Part shown: positions 1-8,274 of the stretch, one piece after another | How the letters are laid out: every line of letters starts with the position of its first letter | How positions within the stretch are numbered: position 1 is the stretch's first letter | Assembly: GCA_036496265.1 (NCBI GenBank) | Contig: DASXLL010000199.1 | Coordinates: 1-22,538, forward strand | Length of the DNA: 22,538 bases | DNA from: CAYLLN01 sp036496265 | GTDB lineage: Bacteria; Planctomycetota; Planctomycetia; Pirellulales; Pirellulaceae | Direction: 5' to 3' | The notes under the pieces: generated by a model | Databases searched by the model: none | What the model saw: the letters and a program-made list of their open reading frames with translations, nothing else | Told to the model about the DNA's origin: nothing | Position numbers and translations under genes: made by a program

Positions 1-77
1 TCGGGACTTTGCGCTTGCCCGACGTTGCTAACGAGTAGGACCGAAGCGGCGGCGATCGAAAGAACGATCAGACGCAT
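1..77 (-). CDS. secreted protein, N-terminal fragment (runs off window start)
   Basis: Only the first 25 codons are inside the window. The ATG (75-77) is preceded by a good Shine-Dalgarno sequence, AAGGAGTCC (81-89 on the plus strand). The peptide begins MRLIVLSIAAASVLLV and continues to an AQA-like site, which is a classical Sec signal peptide: short positive n-region, hydrophobic core, small residues at the cleavage site. The mature protein lies outside the window, so function cannot be named. It is divergent from the nucleotide-sugar dehydrogenase and shares the 78-274 spacer with it. Confidence 0.72.
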   Translation of the reverse strand, partial: MRLIVLSIAAASVLLVSNVGQAQSP

Positions 78-245
78 GGGGGACTCCTTCCGCTGAATGA
101 GAAACTAATCCGTGTTTGACGGTTGCCATGGCGGCAGTGCCCGATTCGAGGCAGACGCGCGCAGCCGTGCCTCTAAACGTAACCGACGATTCGCGGCATG
201 ACGGTTCTCGACGCACATTTTGAGCCGGTGAATCTGCCAGCACGA

Positions 246-254
246 TGATACAAT
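246..254 (+). promoter_or_regulatory. putative extended -10 promoter of the nucleotide-sugar dehydrogenase
   Basis: TGATACAAT at 246-254 matches the extended -10 form TGnTATAAT with one mismatch and lies 20 nt before the ATG at 275. No convincing -35 hexamer is present at 16-18 nt, as is common for extended -10 promoters. This is pattern matching only. Confidence 0.35.
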
Positions 255-274
255 CGACATTTTAGGCACTCTTT

Positions 275-1612
275 ATGCACGAAGGCGAAACACCGCTGGC
301 AAAGCTTCGCGCGGCGATTCAGCAGCGTACTGCTGTCGTCGGCGTGATTGGCCTGGGCTATGTCGGCCTGCCGGTGGCTCGGGCGTTTGCGGCGGCTGGC
401 TTTCGCGTGCTCGGGTTCGATATTGATCCGAAAAAAGTTGAAAGGCTCAATCGCGGCGAAAGTTACATCGGGCACATCTCAGACGCTGTCACTGCGACCA
501 TGCGACAGCAGGGATTTGAAGCCACGGCTCAGTTCGAGCGACTGAATGAGGCGGACGCGATCATCATTTGCGTTCCTACGCCACTAACCGAAGATCAGCA
601 GCCGGATTTATCGTTCGTGATTAATTCGGTCGAAGCGATTGCAGAATCGCTGCGGCCCGGCCAGCTGATTGTGCTGGAAAGCACGACATATCCAACGACG
701 ACGCGGACAGTTGTATTGCCGCGTCTGTCGAAAGCGGGCCTGAAAGCCGGTGAGGACTTTTTTCTTTCCTTTAGCCCGGAGCGCGAAGACCCAGGCAATC
801 CAGCCCACTCGATGACCTCGATTCCGAAGGTAGTCGGTGGGCTGGACGAGGCGAGCGCCGAGCTGGCCAGTGCGCTTTATGGCGCGGTCGTGAAGCAAGT
901 GGTGCGAGTTTCGTCGCTGGAAGTCGCCGAGGCGTGCAAGATTCTGGAGAACACGTATCGCGCGATCAACATTGCACTCGTCAACGAACTGAAGGTGCTC
1001 TATGACAAGCTAGGCATCGATGTCTGGGAAGTGATCGAGGCCGCGAAAACGAAACCGTTCGGTTTTCAGGCGTTTTATCCCGGGCCGGGACTTGGCGGAC
1101 ATTGCATTCCGATCGATCCCTTTTATTTGAGCTGGTTAGCGCGGCAGCACGGGATGCAGACACGGTTCATCGAGCTGGCCGGCGAGGTGAATACGAGTAT
1201 GCCGGCGTATGTTGTCGGCAGACTGGAGGAAGCGCTTCAGCAGCGAGGCAAGGCCATTCATGGCAGCAAGGTTGCGATTCTCGGCATGGCCTATAAGCGC
1301 GATGTCGATGATCCGCGCGAATCGCCGGGCTTTGAACTGATGGAGCTGCTAATCGAAAAAGGCGCGGAGGTGACTTACAACGACCCGCACATTTCGAAGC
1401 TGCCCACGATGCGCCGCTATCCCCAGCTCAAACAGCTGGAAAGCCAACCGCTATCTGCCGAGTACCTTGCGGCGCAAGATTGCGTGCTGATCGCGACGGA
1501 TCATAGCGCCTACGACTATGAATTCATCGTGCGGCACGCGCAGCTTGTCGTTGACACCCGCAATGCCACGCGGAATGTCTCGCACGGCCGTGAGAAGATT
1601 GTGAAAGCCTAG
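275..1612 (+). CDS. nucleotide-sugar 6-dehydrogenase (UDP-GlcNAc/UDP-Glc dehydrogenase family, WbpA-like)
   Basis: A 445-aa protein of the UDP-glucose/GDP-mannose dehydrogenase family, which oxidises C6 of a UDP-sugar to a uronic acid in two NAD-dependent steps in the cytoplasm. The Rossmann motif GLGYVGLP is at residues 26-33. ESTTYP is around 135-140, and FSPERED lies near 166-172. The catalytic-cysteine motif GGHCIPIDPFY has Cys277. The C-terminal UDP-binding domain contains ILGMAYKRDVDDPRESP near 335-351. The length is typical of the family. The PTPLTED and GHCIPIDPFYLSW wording is closest to WbpA-type UDP-N-acetylhexosamine dehydrogenases, so the substrate is probably UDP-GlcNAc or UDP-GalNAc, but UDP-glucose cannot be excluded. 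It fits a surface-polysaccharide role. The stop codon overlaps that of the convergent beta-propeller gene in a shared CTAG, leaving no room for a terminator. Confidence 0.93.
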   Translation: MHEGETPLAKLRAAIQQRTAVVGVIGLGYVGLPVARAFAAAGFRVLGFDIDPKKVERLNRGESYIGHISDAVTATMRQQGFEATAQFERLNEADAIIICVPTPLTEDQQPDLSFVINSVEAIAESLRPGQLIVLESTTYPTTTRTVVLPRLSKAGLKAGEDFFLSFSPEREDPGNPAHSMTSIPKVVGGLDEASAELASALYGAVVKQVVRVSSLEVAEACKILENTYRAINIALVNELKVLYDKLGIDVWEVIEAAKTKPFGFQAFYPGPGLGGHCIPIDPFYLSWLARQHGMQTRFIELAGEVNTSMPAYVVGRLEEALQQRGKAIHGSKVAILGMAYKRDVDDPRESPGFELMELLIEKGAEVTYNDPHISKLPTMRRYPQLKQLESQPLSAEYLAAQDCVLIATDHSAYDYEFIVRHAQLVVDTRNATRNVSHGREKIVKA

Positions 1613-2940
1613 GGGGTTTGCGGTTCATTGGAAATGCAGATCAGATTCTTCTCGCCGCGGTAATAGATGCAGCCGTTGGAAATCGCCGGCGACGAATAGC
1701 AAAATTCGCCGAGTTGGTTTTCAGCGACGACTTCCAGTTTCGGCCCCGGCTTTACGATCTTGGTTCCGCCGTCGTCCGCCGTGAAATAGACCAGGCCGCC
1801 GACTGTGACCAGCGACGAGCTAAAATGGCTGCCGAGCCGCTCTTGCCACAGCCGCTCGCCAGTGGCGGCGTCGAAGCAGTTGCCCGTGCCGCGGTCATCG
1901 GCGACCAGTAAATATCCATTCGTCACGACAGGCGAAGGGACATAGCACTTGGCGCCCGTCGAATGCCAGGCCACGTGCGAGTTGGTCACATCGCCGCTGC
2001 CGTCGGGTCGGATGCCGAGCACGTGAAATGTCGGAAAGCCGGCGGTCATGAAAAACAACTTGTCGTCATCGTCATACACCATCGACGCGACAAACTGCTC
2101 GGTCGGCCCTTCGATGCTCCAGTGGCTGGAGCCGTCGTTCGGATCGAGGCTGACAATCGCTTTGCTGCCGGAGAACACCATTTGCGTTCGGCCGTCGATC
2201 TCGCGGATGATTGGCGTAACATAGCTGCGGGTTTGGTAGCGGCGCGGCGCTCGCCAGACGGTTCGGCCCGTTTTTTTGTCGAGGGCGACGATATACGAAT
2301 CGCCGTCGTGGTCGCCGTTGATGATGACGAAGTTTTTGTAGAGCACGGGGCTCGAGCAATAACCGTGCGCACTGATGAATTCGCCCGGTCTGACAAGCCA
2401 CTTTTCGTTGCCGTCAAAATCGTACGCAGCGATGACCATGTTGCCAGGCGTGATCGGCCGCGGCTTATCGATGTTCGGCGAGGGGACCGTGTGGCCATCA
2501 ACTTCGAGGAACGAGACATAGACCAGCTCGCCATCGGTGGCGGGCGTGCTGGACGCGAAGCTGTTCAGAGCGTGCTTCGTTTCCAGCGGGCTAGTCAGCA
2601 CGGTGCGCTGCCAAAGCTGCTGGCCCGTTTTGCAGTCATACGAGACGAGGACGCGTTCGTTTTCGTCTTTCGCGCAGCCGACGAGAAAGACGCGGTCGTT
2701 CCAAATGATGGGCGACGAGTGGCCATTGCCTGGCGTCGGAACTTTCCAGGCGACATGCTCGCCGGTATTTCCGTTCCATTGCACCGGAACATTCGACTCG
2801 CGGCTGACTCCGTCGCCCGTGGGTCCGCGCCAGCCGGGCCAGTTTTCGGCGCGAGCGGAAGTAATCAACAGCAAACAGCCGCTGGCCAGCAAAAACAAAG
2901 AGTGGTGGGCAGAGGCCACCCTACGAGGCAAGTCGGGCAC
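1609..2940 (-). CDS. secreted PQQ-type beta-propeller repeat protein
   Basis: A 443-aa exported protein with repeated blades ending in patterns such as YDCKTGQQLWQR, YDFDGNEKW, LDKKTGRTVWRAPR and FDAATGERLWQER. These are the quinoprotein-alcohol-dehydrogenase-like (BamB-like) propeller signature. The mature part opens with ENWPGWRGPTGDG, a start common in planctomycete members. I chose GTG at 2940 because AAAGGA (2947-2952) lies 6 nt upstream and the product then has a normal signal peptide: an RR n-region, a hydrophobic core (SLFLLASGCLLLITS) and an ARA cleavage site. Upstream in-frame starts would lie inside the M50 gene. No catalytic residue or PQQ-binding evidence is visible, so an enzymatic role is not claimed; a scaffold or binding role in the periplasm is equally possible. 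It is the last gene of the minus-strand block, 10 nt after the M50 fusion gene. Confidence 0.88.
   Translation of the reverse strand: MPDLPRRVASAHHSLFLLASGCLLLITSARAENWPGWRGPTGDGVSRESNVPVQWNGNTGEHVAWKVPTPGNGHSSPIIWNDRVFLVGCAKDENERVLVSYDCKTGQQLWQRTVLTSPLETKHALNSFASSTPATDGELVYVSFLEVDGHTVPSPNIDKPRPITPGNMVIAAYDFDGNEKWLVRPGEFISAHGYCSSPVLYKNFVIINGDHDGDSYIVALDKKTGRTVWRAPRRYQTRSYVTPIIREIDGRTQMVFSGSKAIVSLDPNDGSSHWSIEGPTEQFVASMVYDDDDKLFFMTAGFPTFHVLGIRPDGSGDVTNSHVAWHSTGAKCYVPSPVVTNGYLLVADDRGTGNCFDAATGERLWQERLGSHFSSSLVTVGGLVYFTADDGGTKIVKPGPKLEVVAENQLGEFCYSSPAISNGCIYYRGEKNLICISNEPQTP
2904..2920. repeat. short palindromic repeat unit inside a signal-peptide coding region
   Basis: GGTGGGCAGAGGCCACC forms a near-palindrome (arms GGTGGGC/GGCCACC, one mismatch). 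It encodes part of the n-region (RRVASAHHS) of the beta-propeller protein's signal peptide. From memory, similar GGTGGGC-centred sequences occur as dispersed small repeats in planctomycete genomes; this was not checked. Confidence 0.35.
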
Positions 2941-2946
2941 GTCGAA

Positions 2947-2952
2947 TCCTTT
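2947..2952 (-). promoter_or_regulatory. ribosome binding site that fixes the GTG start of the beta-propeller gene
   Basis: AAAGGA on the minus strand, 6 nt before GTG at 2940. It overlaps the TAA stop (2951-2953) of the preceding M50 gene, which suggests translational coupling. Confidence 0.6.
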
Positions 2953-5134
2953 AGAGGCGGAAGGTGAGCTGTAACCAGCGGAGCAGGCGGGTGCCGAGCG
3001 GCTGCCAATCGGCCAGGATTTTCGCCTGGCCATGCATGCCGACGGCGAGCGGCAAATCGCATGGTTCTAGTTTAACACGAGCCTGATAATACGTCGCGGC
3101 GGCTTTCAGGCCCGTTTTCGCGTCGCGCCGAAGCGGCAAGTCGAGCAGCTTTGACAGTGAATCCGGAATATCGCCCGCGTCAGTCTTCGCGACCTCGCTT
3201 ACCGTTCCGACGACGACGCCCACCGGTCCTTGATCGATTCGTAATCGCACGCGTTGGCCCGCGCGAACGAATGGAATCTCCGATTGCTCGATGACGAGCA
3301 TCGCCTCCATCAAATTCGGGTCGCCGATTTGACAAAACGCCGTGCCCGTTTCGAGAAAGCAGCCACGATTGCTTTCGTCGAGCGGAGTGCCATGCCAAGT
3401 GGCGAGACGGCGCGATTCGGCGGCTGGCGGGGCGATTGCCGGCGGCGGCAGGACTAGTCCATCGCGCGGCGACTTAAGAATAAGGCGGTCTTGGTCCTCG
3501 CGAGCCTGTTGCAAGCGGTCCTGAGCATCTTGGAGCGTTTTTTCGGCGGCCGGAACGAGAGGGGCGACCGTTGGATCGTCGTTAAGGAGAACTCGTAGGT
3601 TTGTCAGTCGCAGCTTTTCCTGGCCGACTTCGCTTTCCAGATCCGTGACGCGGATAGCAACTTCGGGGCTTTGCAGATGAACCAGCGGTTCGTCTCGTTT
3701 CACATTGACGGCAGGCCGAATGGAGTCTTGAACTCGCCCCGCAACAGAAACATATACCGTTTCCGCTCCGTCGGCTTCGAGCCACGCTGGAGCGGCAATG
3801 CGATGCGGCAGTGGGACCAGGGCAATGACGGCTAATAGCGCAGCCGCGGCAATCACGACCAGCATCGCCCGGCCGCGATCGACGCCGCGGCCAGACGTGG
3901 GTCGCGACCAGCGGCTGGCAACATGATACACCGGCGCGACGATCATTCCGCTGACGGTGACAATCGAAAGGGCAATTGCCAAAGAGCCAAGTCCTTGTGG
4001 CTCCAGTATTCGCCAGCAAAACCACATCATTCCCAGCACCAGTAGAAGGCCGTACGCGGCTGATAACATGGCATAAATCATCAGCGCTGGGTACATTCGC
4101 CGCGGAATCGTGGGGTCCGGCGGTGCTTCGGTCTTCGACAGCCAACTCCACGTCAACCGTCGCCACAAGCCGCGCGATTCTTGCCAGAGATTGGGGATGT
4201 CGAGCCAGTCGGAAAGAATGTAGTAGCCGTCGAAGCGCAAGAGCGGGTTGAGGTTGAAGACCAGCGTGCTGACCGAGCAGAGAAACATGATCCGCAGACA
4301 GATGGCGTTGAGCGCGCCAGGCGCGCTGAGCCACCATAGCCAGGTCGCGGTTGCTGCGACGACGAGCTCGACGAGCATGCCCGCGGCTGAGACGAGAATT
4401 CGTTGCCATTTGCTGGGCAATCGCCAGGCGTCCGACACATCGCAATAGAACGTCGGCATAAAGAGCAAAAGCATCAGGCCGAACTCGCGGCAGGCGCCGC
4501 CGAAATGTCGGCTCGTCAGAGCGTGGCCAAGCTCATGCAGGGCTTTGGTCGAAATCAACGCGATCGCAAACCACCAGGCAGTGCGGACGTTGAAGAACGT
4601 CGCAAAATCGGGCAGCCGCGATTGAATGGCGCCAAGCTCGACGATGAGCAGCACAATCGCGCTCGCGACGAGGCACAGCCACAGACAAATGGCGGTGGGC
4701 GAGAATACCCATTTCGCACAAGGATAAATAGTGTCGATCACCGGCCGAGCGGCAACGCCCGGCAGTCGGATCGCCAGCGGATTGCTGATCCCGGCGGCGA
4801 ATGACGTACGGTGGCGCTTTTGCTGGCGGCGACTCAGCACTTCGCCCTGCCCAGAAGTATCGCCCAGCACCAAACCAAACTCGTGCAGGCGATAAAGAAA
4901 CGCTTGCAACTGCTGAACGCCGAGTCGCAGCGGCGCAAATTGGCGCTCGAAGTTAGTGCGAATCTCTTCCAGCGACGCCCGGCCGTCGAGCATCCGCAGG
5001 ATCGAGCACTCTTCATCGCGGAGGCGATAAAACTCCAGCGTCACCGGGTCGTGGACGAGCCAGCGGCGATCGCTAGCGGCGCCTTGCGCCGTGACGACCA
5101 GATCGGGCCGCATGCGAAGCTTGAGAGCGGTCAT
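2951..5134 (-). CDS. PqqD-like / M50 zinc metalloprotease / HlyD-like fusion membrane protein
   Basis: A 727-aa polytopic membrane protein with three parts. Residues ~25-95 resemble a PqqD/RRE-type winged-helix domain (DPVTLEFYRLRDEE, then a coiled LEEIRTNFERQF segment). Residues ~140-445 are an M50-type intramembrane protease core: HELGH at 200-204 gives the zinc-binding HExxH, and NPLLRFDGYYILSDW at 296-310 supplies the conserved Asp (D302). About six to eight hydrophobic segments surround these. Residues ~446-720 are a HlyD-like adaptor: barrel/lipoyl halves around 447-490 and 555-640, with a helical hairpin between (494-550). The family is usually annotated as putative peptide zinc metalloprotease (YydH-like). 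Its start overlaps the stop of the upstream HlyD gene as ATGA. PqqD-like domains bind RiPP precursor peptides in other systems, so a peptide substrate is a fair inference, but no precursor or radical-SAM gene is visible here. Confidence 0.88.
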   Translation of the reverse strand: MTALKLRMRPDLVVTAQGAASDRRWLVHDPVTLEFYRLRDEECSILRMLDGRASLEEIRTNFERQFAPLRLGVQQLQAFLYRLHEFGLVLGDTSGQGEVLSRRQQKRHRTSFAAGISNPLAIRLPGVAARPVIDTIYPCAKWVFSPTAICLWLCLVASAIVLLIVELGAIQSRLPDFATFFNVRTAWWFAIALISTKALHELGHALTSRHFGGACREFGLMLLLFMPTFYCDVSDAWRLPSKWQRILVSAAGMLVELVVAATATWLWWLSAPGALNAICLRIMFLCSVSTLVFNLNPLLRFDGYYILSDWLDIPNLWQESRGLWRRLTWSWLSKTEAPPDPTIPRRMYPALMIYAMLSAAYGLLLVLGMMWFCWRILEPQGLGSLAIALSIVTVSGMIVAPVYHVASRWSRPTSGRGVDRGRAMLVVIAAAALLAVIALVPLPHRIAAPAWLEADGAETVYVSVAGRVQDSIRPAVNVKRDEPLVHLQSPEVAIRVTDLESEVGQEKLRLTNLRVLLNDDPTVAPLVPAAEKTLQDAQDRLQQAREDQDRLILKSPRDGLVLPPPAIAPPAAESRRLATWHGTPLDESNRGCFLETGTAFCQIGDPNLMEAMLVIEQSEIPFVRAGQRVRLRIDQGPVGVVVGTVSEVAKTDAGDIPDSLSKLLDLPLRRDAKTGLKAAATYYQARVKLEPCDLPLAVGMHGQAKILADWQPLGTRLLRWLQLTFRL

Positions 5135-5985
5135 TTCATCTCAACCGTCAAATTGGCTTGCATGCCGGGTCGCAATTTCAAATCGGTATTTTCAATCTCG
5201 GCCCAAAACCGCACCTGCGCGTTAAGCGGATCAATTTCGGGACTGATGAACACGATCTGGCCGGTCGCTTCCACCGGCTGATCCCCGGCTGCGAGCACCC
5301 GCAGCTTCACTTTGCTGCCGACGAGTTCGAGCCCCGCGTGACGAACGGGCAAAAAGCCTTCCGCCTTCAATCGGTCCAGCCGAACAATGCGAACGACTGA
5401 ATCTCCCGGCTGAACCCATTCGCCCCGGCGGCGCATCACTTCAACAACCATTCCACGAAGTGGAGCGACGATTGTGCGGCGATCGAGCTGCTCGCGGGCC
5501 GTTTGATGCTCGTTGACGCGGATTTCATGCTCGAGTCCCGCGAGGTCGCGCTCGTGCTCTGCCTTCTTGATCTGCAGCTCGCCCTGGTCAACCAAGAGGC
5601 GCTGGCGATCAAGTTCTGAATTCGACACGGTGCGGGGATATTTTTCGTTTGTATCGAGCGACCGAGCCAGCTCCGCCTTCGCAACTTCCGTTGATTTGCG
5701 GGCGTACAGAATATCGGTATCGTTTTTCGCCACCCGCAGTGCCTTTTCGACGCCCAGCCGCGCGCGCTCGACGGCGAGGCGAACGTCTGTATCGAGTAGC
5801 GAAACTACCGTCTGGCCGTCTTCGACAAGCTGGCCCTCTTTGACATCTATTTTTTCTAGTACGCCGGCATCGCGGGCGGGAACGGCGACTTCCTCCAGCA
5901 CTTTGATCACGGCGGAAGAGACTTCGACGGGCGGCGAATCGGCCGCGACGCCCATTAGTGCGATAAATAGCGGGAGAACATTCAT
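5131..5985 (-). CDS. HlyD/RND-type periplasmic adaptor (membrane fusion protein)
   Basis: A 284-aa adaptor protein. ATG at 5985 is preferred because it gives a short signal peptide (MNVLPLFIALMGVAADSPP) and clears the upstream gene; an in-frame alternative at 6036 would overlap that gene by 16 nt and add a non-signal extension. The first lipoyl half is VAVPARDAGVLEKIDVKEGQ. A helical hairpin follows, rich in E, K and A (about residues 60-155). The second lipoyl half is IVAPLRGMVVEVMRRRGEWV, and a beta-barrel domain then ends with LRPGMQANLTVEMK. It lacks a transmembrane anchor other than the signal. It overlaps the M50 fusion gene by 4 nt (ATGA) and follows the GAF-HlyD gene by 35 nt, so the three are almost certainly one operon and probably one complex. 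Confidence 0.85.
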   Translation of the reverse strand: MNVLPLFIALMGVAADSPPVEVSSAVIKVLEEVAVPARDAGVLEKIDVKEGQLVEDGQTVVSLLDTDVRLAVERARLGVEKALRVAKNDTDILYARKSTEVAKAELARSLDTNEKYPRTVSNSELDRQRLLVDQGELQIKKAEHERDLAGLEHEIRVNEHQTAREQLDRRTIVAPLRGMVVEVMRRRGEWVQPGDSVVRIVRLDRLKAEGFLPVRHAGLELVGSKVKLRVLAAGDQPVEATGQIVFISPEIDPLNAQVRFWAEIENTDLKLRPGMQANLTVEMK

Positions 5986-6020
5986 ATATTCGGTTTCCGC
6001 GTAGCAGCGGTAAAAAAAAC

Positions 6021-8009
6021 TCAAAACGGCAGCCAAAGTTGAATCGTATCAATCAGATCGTGAAACCAGGCTTCGGCGAGTGTGCCGCGGCCACAGTCGA
6101 TCTTGGCCAAAGCCGTCGCGCCAGGCGCACGATTCTCAATTTCGTCGCGTGGCACATCAACCTTCGCCATGATGTAACTGTCGCCAGCCTCATCCAGCTC
6201 CAGCCGCGAGGCAACTTCGCGAACGGCGCCGCTCAGCGAGTGTCCCGGGCTGGTGGCTAAAACAAACGAGACCGGCTGTGCATCGGAATTGTTCTGCCGA
6301 GCGGCGAGTAACCGCCCGGCACGGCGACTCGGCACCTTCAATTCAAGCTGCCACTGGCCGGTGATATCCGCGACGGTAACGAGCGCATCGCCCCGCCTGA
6401 GTGGCCGCGATGCCAACTGCTGCTGCACATTCCACGTGACAACTTCCCCAGCGATCGGGCTGCGAACAATCAGGTCTTTTCGCTGCTCGGCCAGCATTTT
6501 CTGCCGATTGGTCAGGTCGCGGACCTGCTGTTGATATTGTTCCTCTTCAGCGGTCAGCCGCCGCTGACGCAGGCGGGCGTCGTTATCCGTCGGCCGCGTC
6601 TGCAATCGTTCCGATTGAGCGGCCGCCAGTCGCTTCCGGGCCGTCTCCAACTCGCCATCGACCCGCTGAACCTCCAAATCCAGCTCCGGCGAGCGCATTT
6701 CCAACAGCGCATCTCCAGCAGCAACTGAGTGGCCGTGATCGACGTGAATTGCCGTCACCACGCCGTCGCGCGGGGCAAACACATCATGCCGCTCCACCGG
6801 CTGCAGCTCCCCGCGGGCATTGATCTTCACGTCAGCCGGAATCAGGACCAGCGCCGCCGCAATTGCCGCCACTGCCAGGCAGCCAGCCGCGACTTTCGCC
6901 GACAATCGGCTGAGCCAGCCCTCACGATTCACTCGCAACCAAAAGCGATGCCCAGGAATTGCCGCCAGCTGCCGCGCGTTGGCCAGTGCCAGTCGCGAAT
7001 GCTCAGCGACCAGCGGCGCCAAATCTTGGACCGCCGAATCGAACGGCGCGGCGTATTGCTCGATCACTAAGATTGCCGGCGGCAGCGATTTTGAATCTTG
7101 TTGAGCACCCCGCGCCGTCAGCGGCAGCACCGCGCACGCAACCGCCGGCGAAACATCGAGATAATCCGACAGCGCATCGCGAATCTGCGGCAATAGCTCC
7201 GGCGACGTTAATTCACGCCCACTTTGCCACAGCGGATCGCCGACCTTGGCGACGCTCATCGCCAGTTTTTCCAGCTTGTGGATCGATTCCGCCCGGCGGT
7301 GTACGTGATCCGCCCCACTGACCGCGATCGCCTTATATTTTCCGCCGCGGTTGTTCAGCACCGACAAACGATCGCAGCCAATCAAAACTCGCCCATCGTT
7401 CGCGATCTTGTAGGCGACTTGATTCAGCTCCAGGCTCTCATATAAGCCGCGAACAAACGTATCCAGTCGCGACATTAACTCGAATTGCCGCCGCGCACGC
7501 CGCTGCTGTTGGCGATCGAGAAACCCGCCGACGATGTCCGCAACCCCCGACAAAACGCGCAAGTAGCCCGAGATCGCCGCGGTGCTGGCCCGCTCGGCCA
7601 GCCATGTCTGCAGCGCACCGCGAGTCGCAATTGCCGAGCTCCATGGAGCAATCACCGACCGGCCGGCAATTACGCCCGCCCCATTCGCCGCCACCGCCGA
7701 GTCAGTCACTTTCGGATGACCATCGCCAACCGCGCCGACGACATCGTTTTCATAACGCCCAACATCTCCGTTCTGCTCCGCAGCCGCACTGACGGAGCTC
7801 CACGCCAACCGCGCCGCGTCCGTCCCTTCCACCGTCCAAACGGCCGCCGCAGGACAACCCAGCAGCGCAATCTTCGCCACGAGCGCCGCATAAAAATCCT
7901 GCTCGCTCAAATCGCTCGCCGCCAGCCGCTCGATCTCGTTCACAATCTCATCTACCGCCCGCGAGCTGTCGCGCGCTTGAAGATCGACAGCAGTGGAAGA
8001 AGCGGGCAT
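6021..8009 (-). CDS. GAF-domain / transmembrane / HlyD-like adaptor fusion
   Basis: A 662-aa protein with an unusual order. Residues ~1-165 are a soluble region resembling a degenerate GAF-like unit (FYAALVAKIALLGCPAAAVW). Residues ~180-345 form a clearer GAF-type module with long helices (LNQVAYKIANDGRVLIGCDR; near the end ILVIEQYAAPFDS). A single transmembrane helix follows at ~372-391. The rest is a HlyD-type adaptor: lipoyl half FAPRDGVVTAIHVDHGHSV at 411-429, coiled-coil hairpin 440-510, second lipoyl half RSPIAGEVVTWNV at 516-528, then a barrel. The topology puts the GAF part in the cytoplasm and the adaptor in the periplasm, so it could couple a cytoplasmic signal to the export machine. 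It is the first gene of the minus-strand operon. No strong Shine-Dalgarno sequence precedes the ATG. Confidence 0.82.
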   Translation of the reverse strand: MPASSTAVDLQARDSSRAVDEIVNEIERLAASDLSEQDFYAALVAKIALLGCPAAAVWTVEGTDAARLAWSSVSAAAEQNGDVGRYENDVVGAVGDGHPKVTDSAVAANGAGVIAGRSVIAPWSSAIATRGALQTWLAERASTAAISGYLRVLSGVADIVGGFLDRQQQRRARRQFELMSRLDTFVRGLYESLELNQVAYKIANDGRVLIGCDRLSVLNNRGGKYKAIAVSGADHVHRRAESIHKLEKLAMSVAKVGDPLWQSGRELTSPELLPQIRDALSDYLDVSPAVACAVLPLTARGAQQDSKSLPPAILVIEQYAAPFDSAVQDLAPLVAEHSRLALANARQLAAIPGHRFWLRVNREGWLSRLSAKVAAGCLAVAAIAAALVLIPADVKINARGELQPVERHDVFAPRDGVVTAIHVDHGHSVAAGDALLEMRSPELDLEVQRVDGELETARKRLAAAQSERLQTRPTDNDARLRQRRLTAEEEQYQQQVRDLTNRQKMLAEQRKDLIVRSPIAGEVVTWNVQQQLASRPLRRGDALVTVADITGQWQLELKVPSRRAGRLLAARQNNSDAQPVSFVLATSPGHSLSGAVREVASRLELDEAGDSYIMAKVDVPRDEIENRAPGATALAKIDCGRGTLAEAWFHDLIDTIQLWLPF

Positions 8010-8274
8010 GACAGGACGGAAAAAAGCGAAACCAACGGGCGCGCAGAACCTCTCACTATGGCATTACCGCTAGCCTAGCGGGTTTCTCGCTAGCGTTGAA
8101 GTGAAAGAATCGGTCCCAAGTGTGTCCCACCGGACGGAATTTCTGGCATTTTCGCGCCAATCGTTCGATTCAACATTCTATGCACAACCGTGTCGCACGG
8201 CACGGACGGTGTTTTTGCGCCAGGTGATAGAACCGTTGCACCCCGCACATCCGTTAACACGCTCTCTCGCACTC
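8010..8274. other. divergent intergenic region between adaptor operon and TolC gene
   Basis: This 265-bp spacer must hold the promoters of both the minus-strand adaptor operon and the plus-strand TolC gene. I see no convincing -35/-10 pair on either strand. It contains a small hairpin (8075-8093). A GTG-started extension of the TolC frame to 8101 exists but is not favoured, because the lipoprotein signal peptide begins at 8275. Confidence 0.5.
8075..8093. repeat. short hairpin in the divergent promoter region
   Basis: CTAGCG and CGCTAG (6-bp arms, 7-nt loop). The 8-bp palindrome CGCTAGCG at 8088-8095 recurs at 10450-10457 across the TolC stop codon. It may be an operator-like site or part of a dispersed repeat. 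Confidence 0.3.

Noticed and set aside
1963..2967. 334-codon open frame on the plus strand opposite the beta-propeller gene
   Set aside because: Its product is rich in Asp, Val, Arg and Ala with no domain pattern. The opposite strand encodes clear propeller blades with a signal peptide, so this is a high-GC antisense shadow.
3582..4445. 287-codon frame inside the M50 gene in another phase
   Set aside because: Arg/Ala/Ser-rich with no hydrophobic segments or motifs, while the overlapping frame holds HELGH and membrane helices.
5513..6004. 163-codon Ser/Arg-rich plus-strand frame opposite the HlyD gene
   Set aside because: Low-complexity serine runs come from the reverse complement of adaptor coding sequence.
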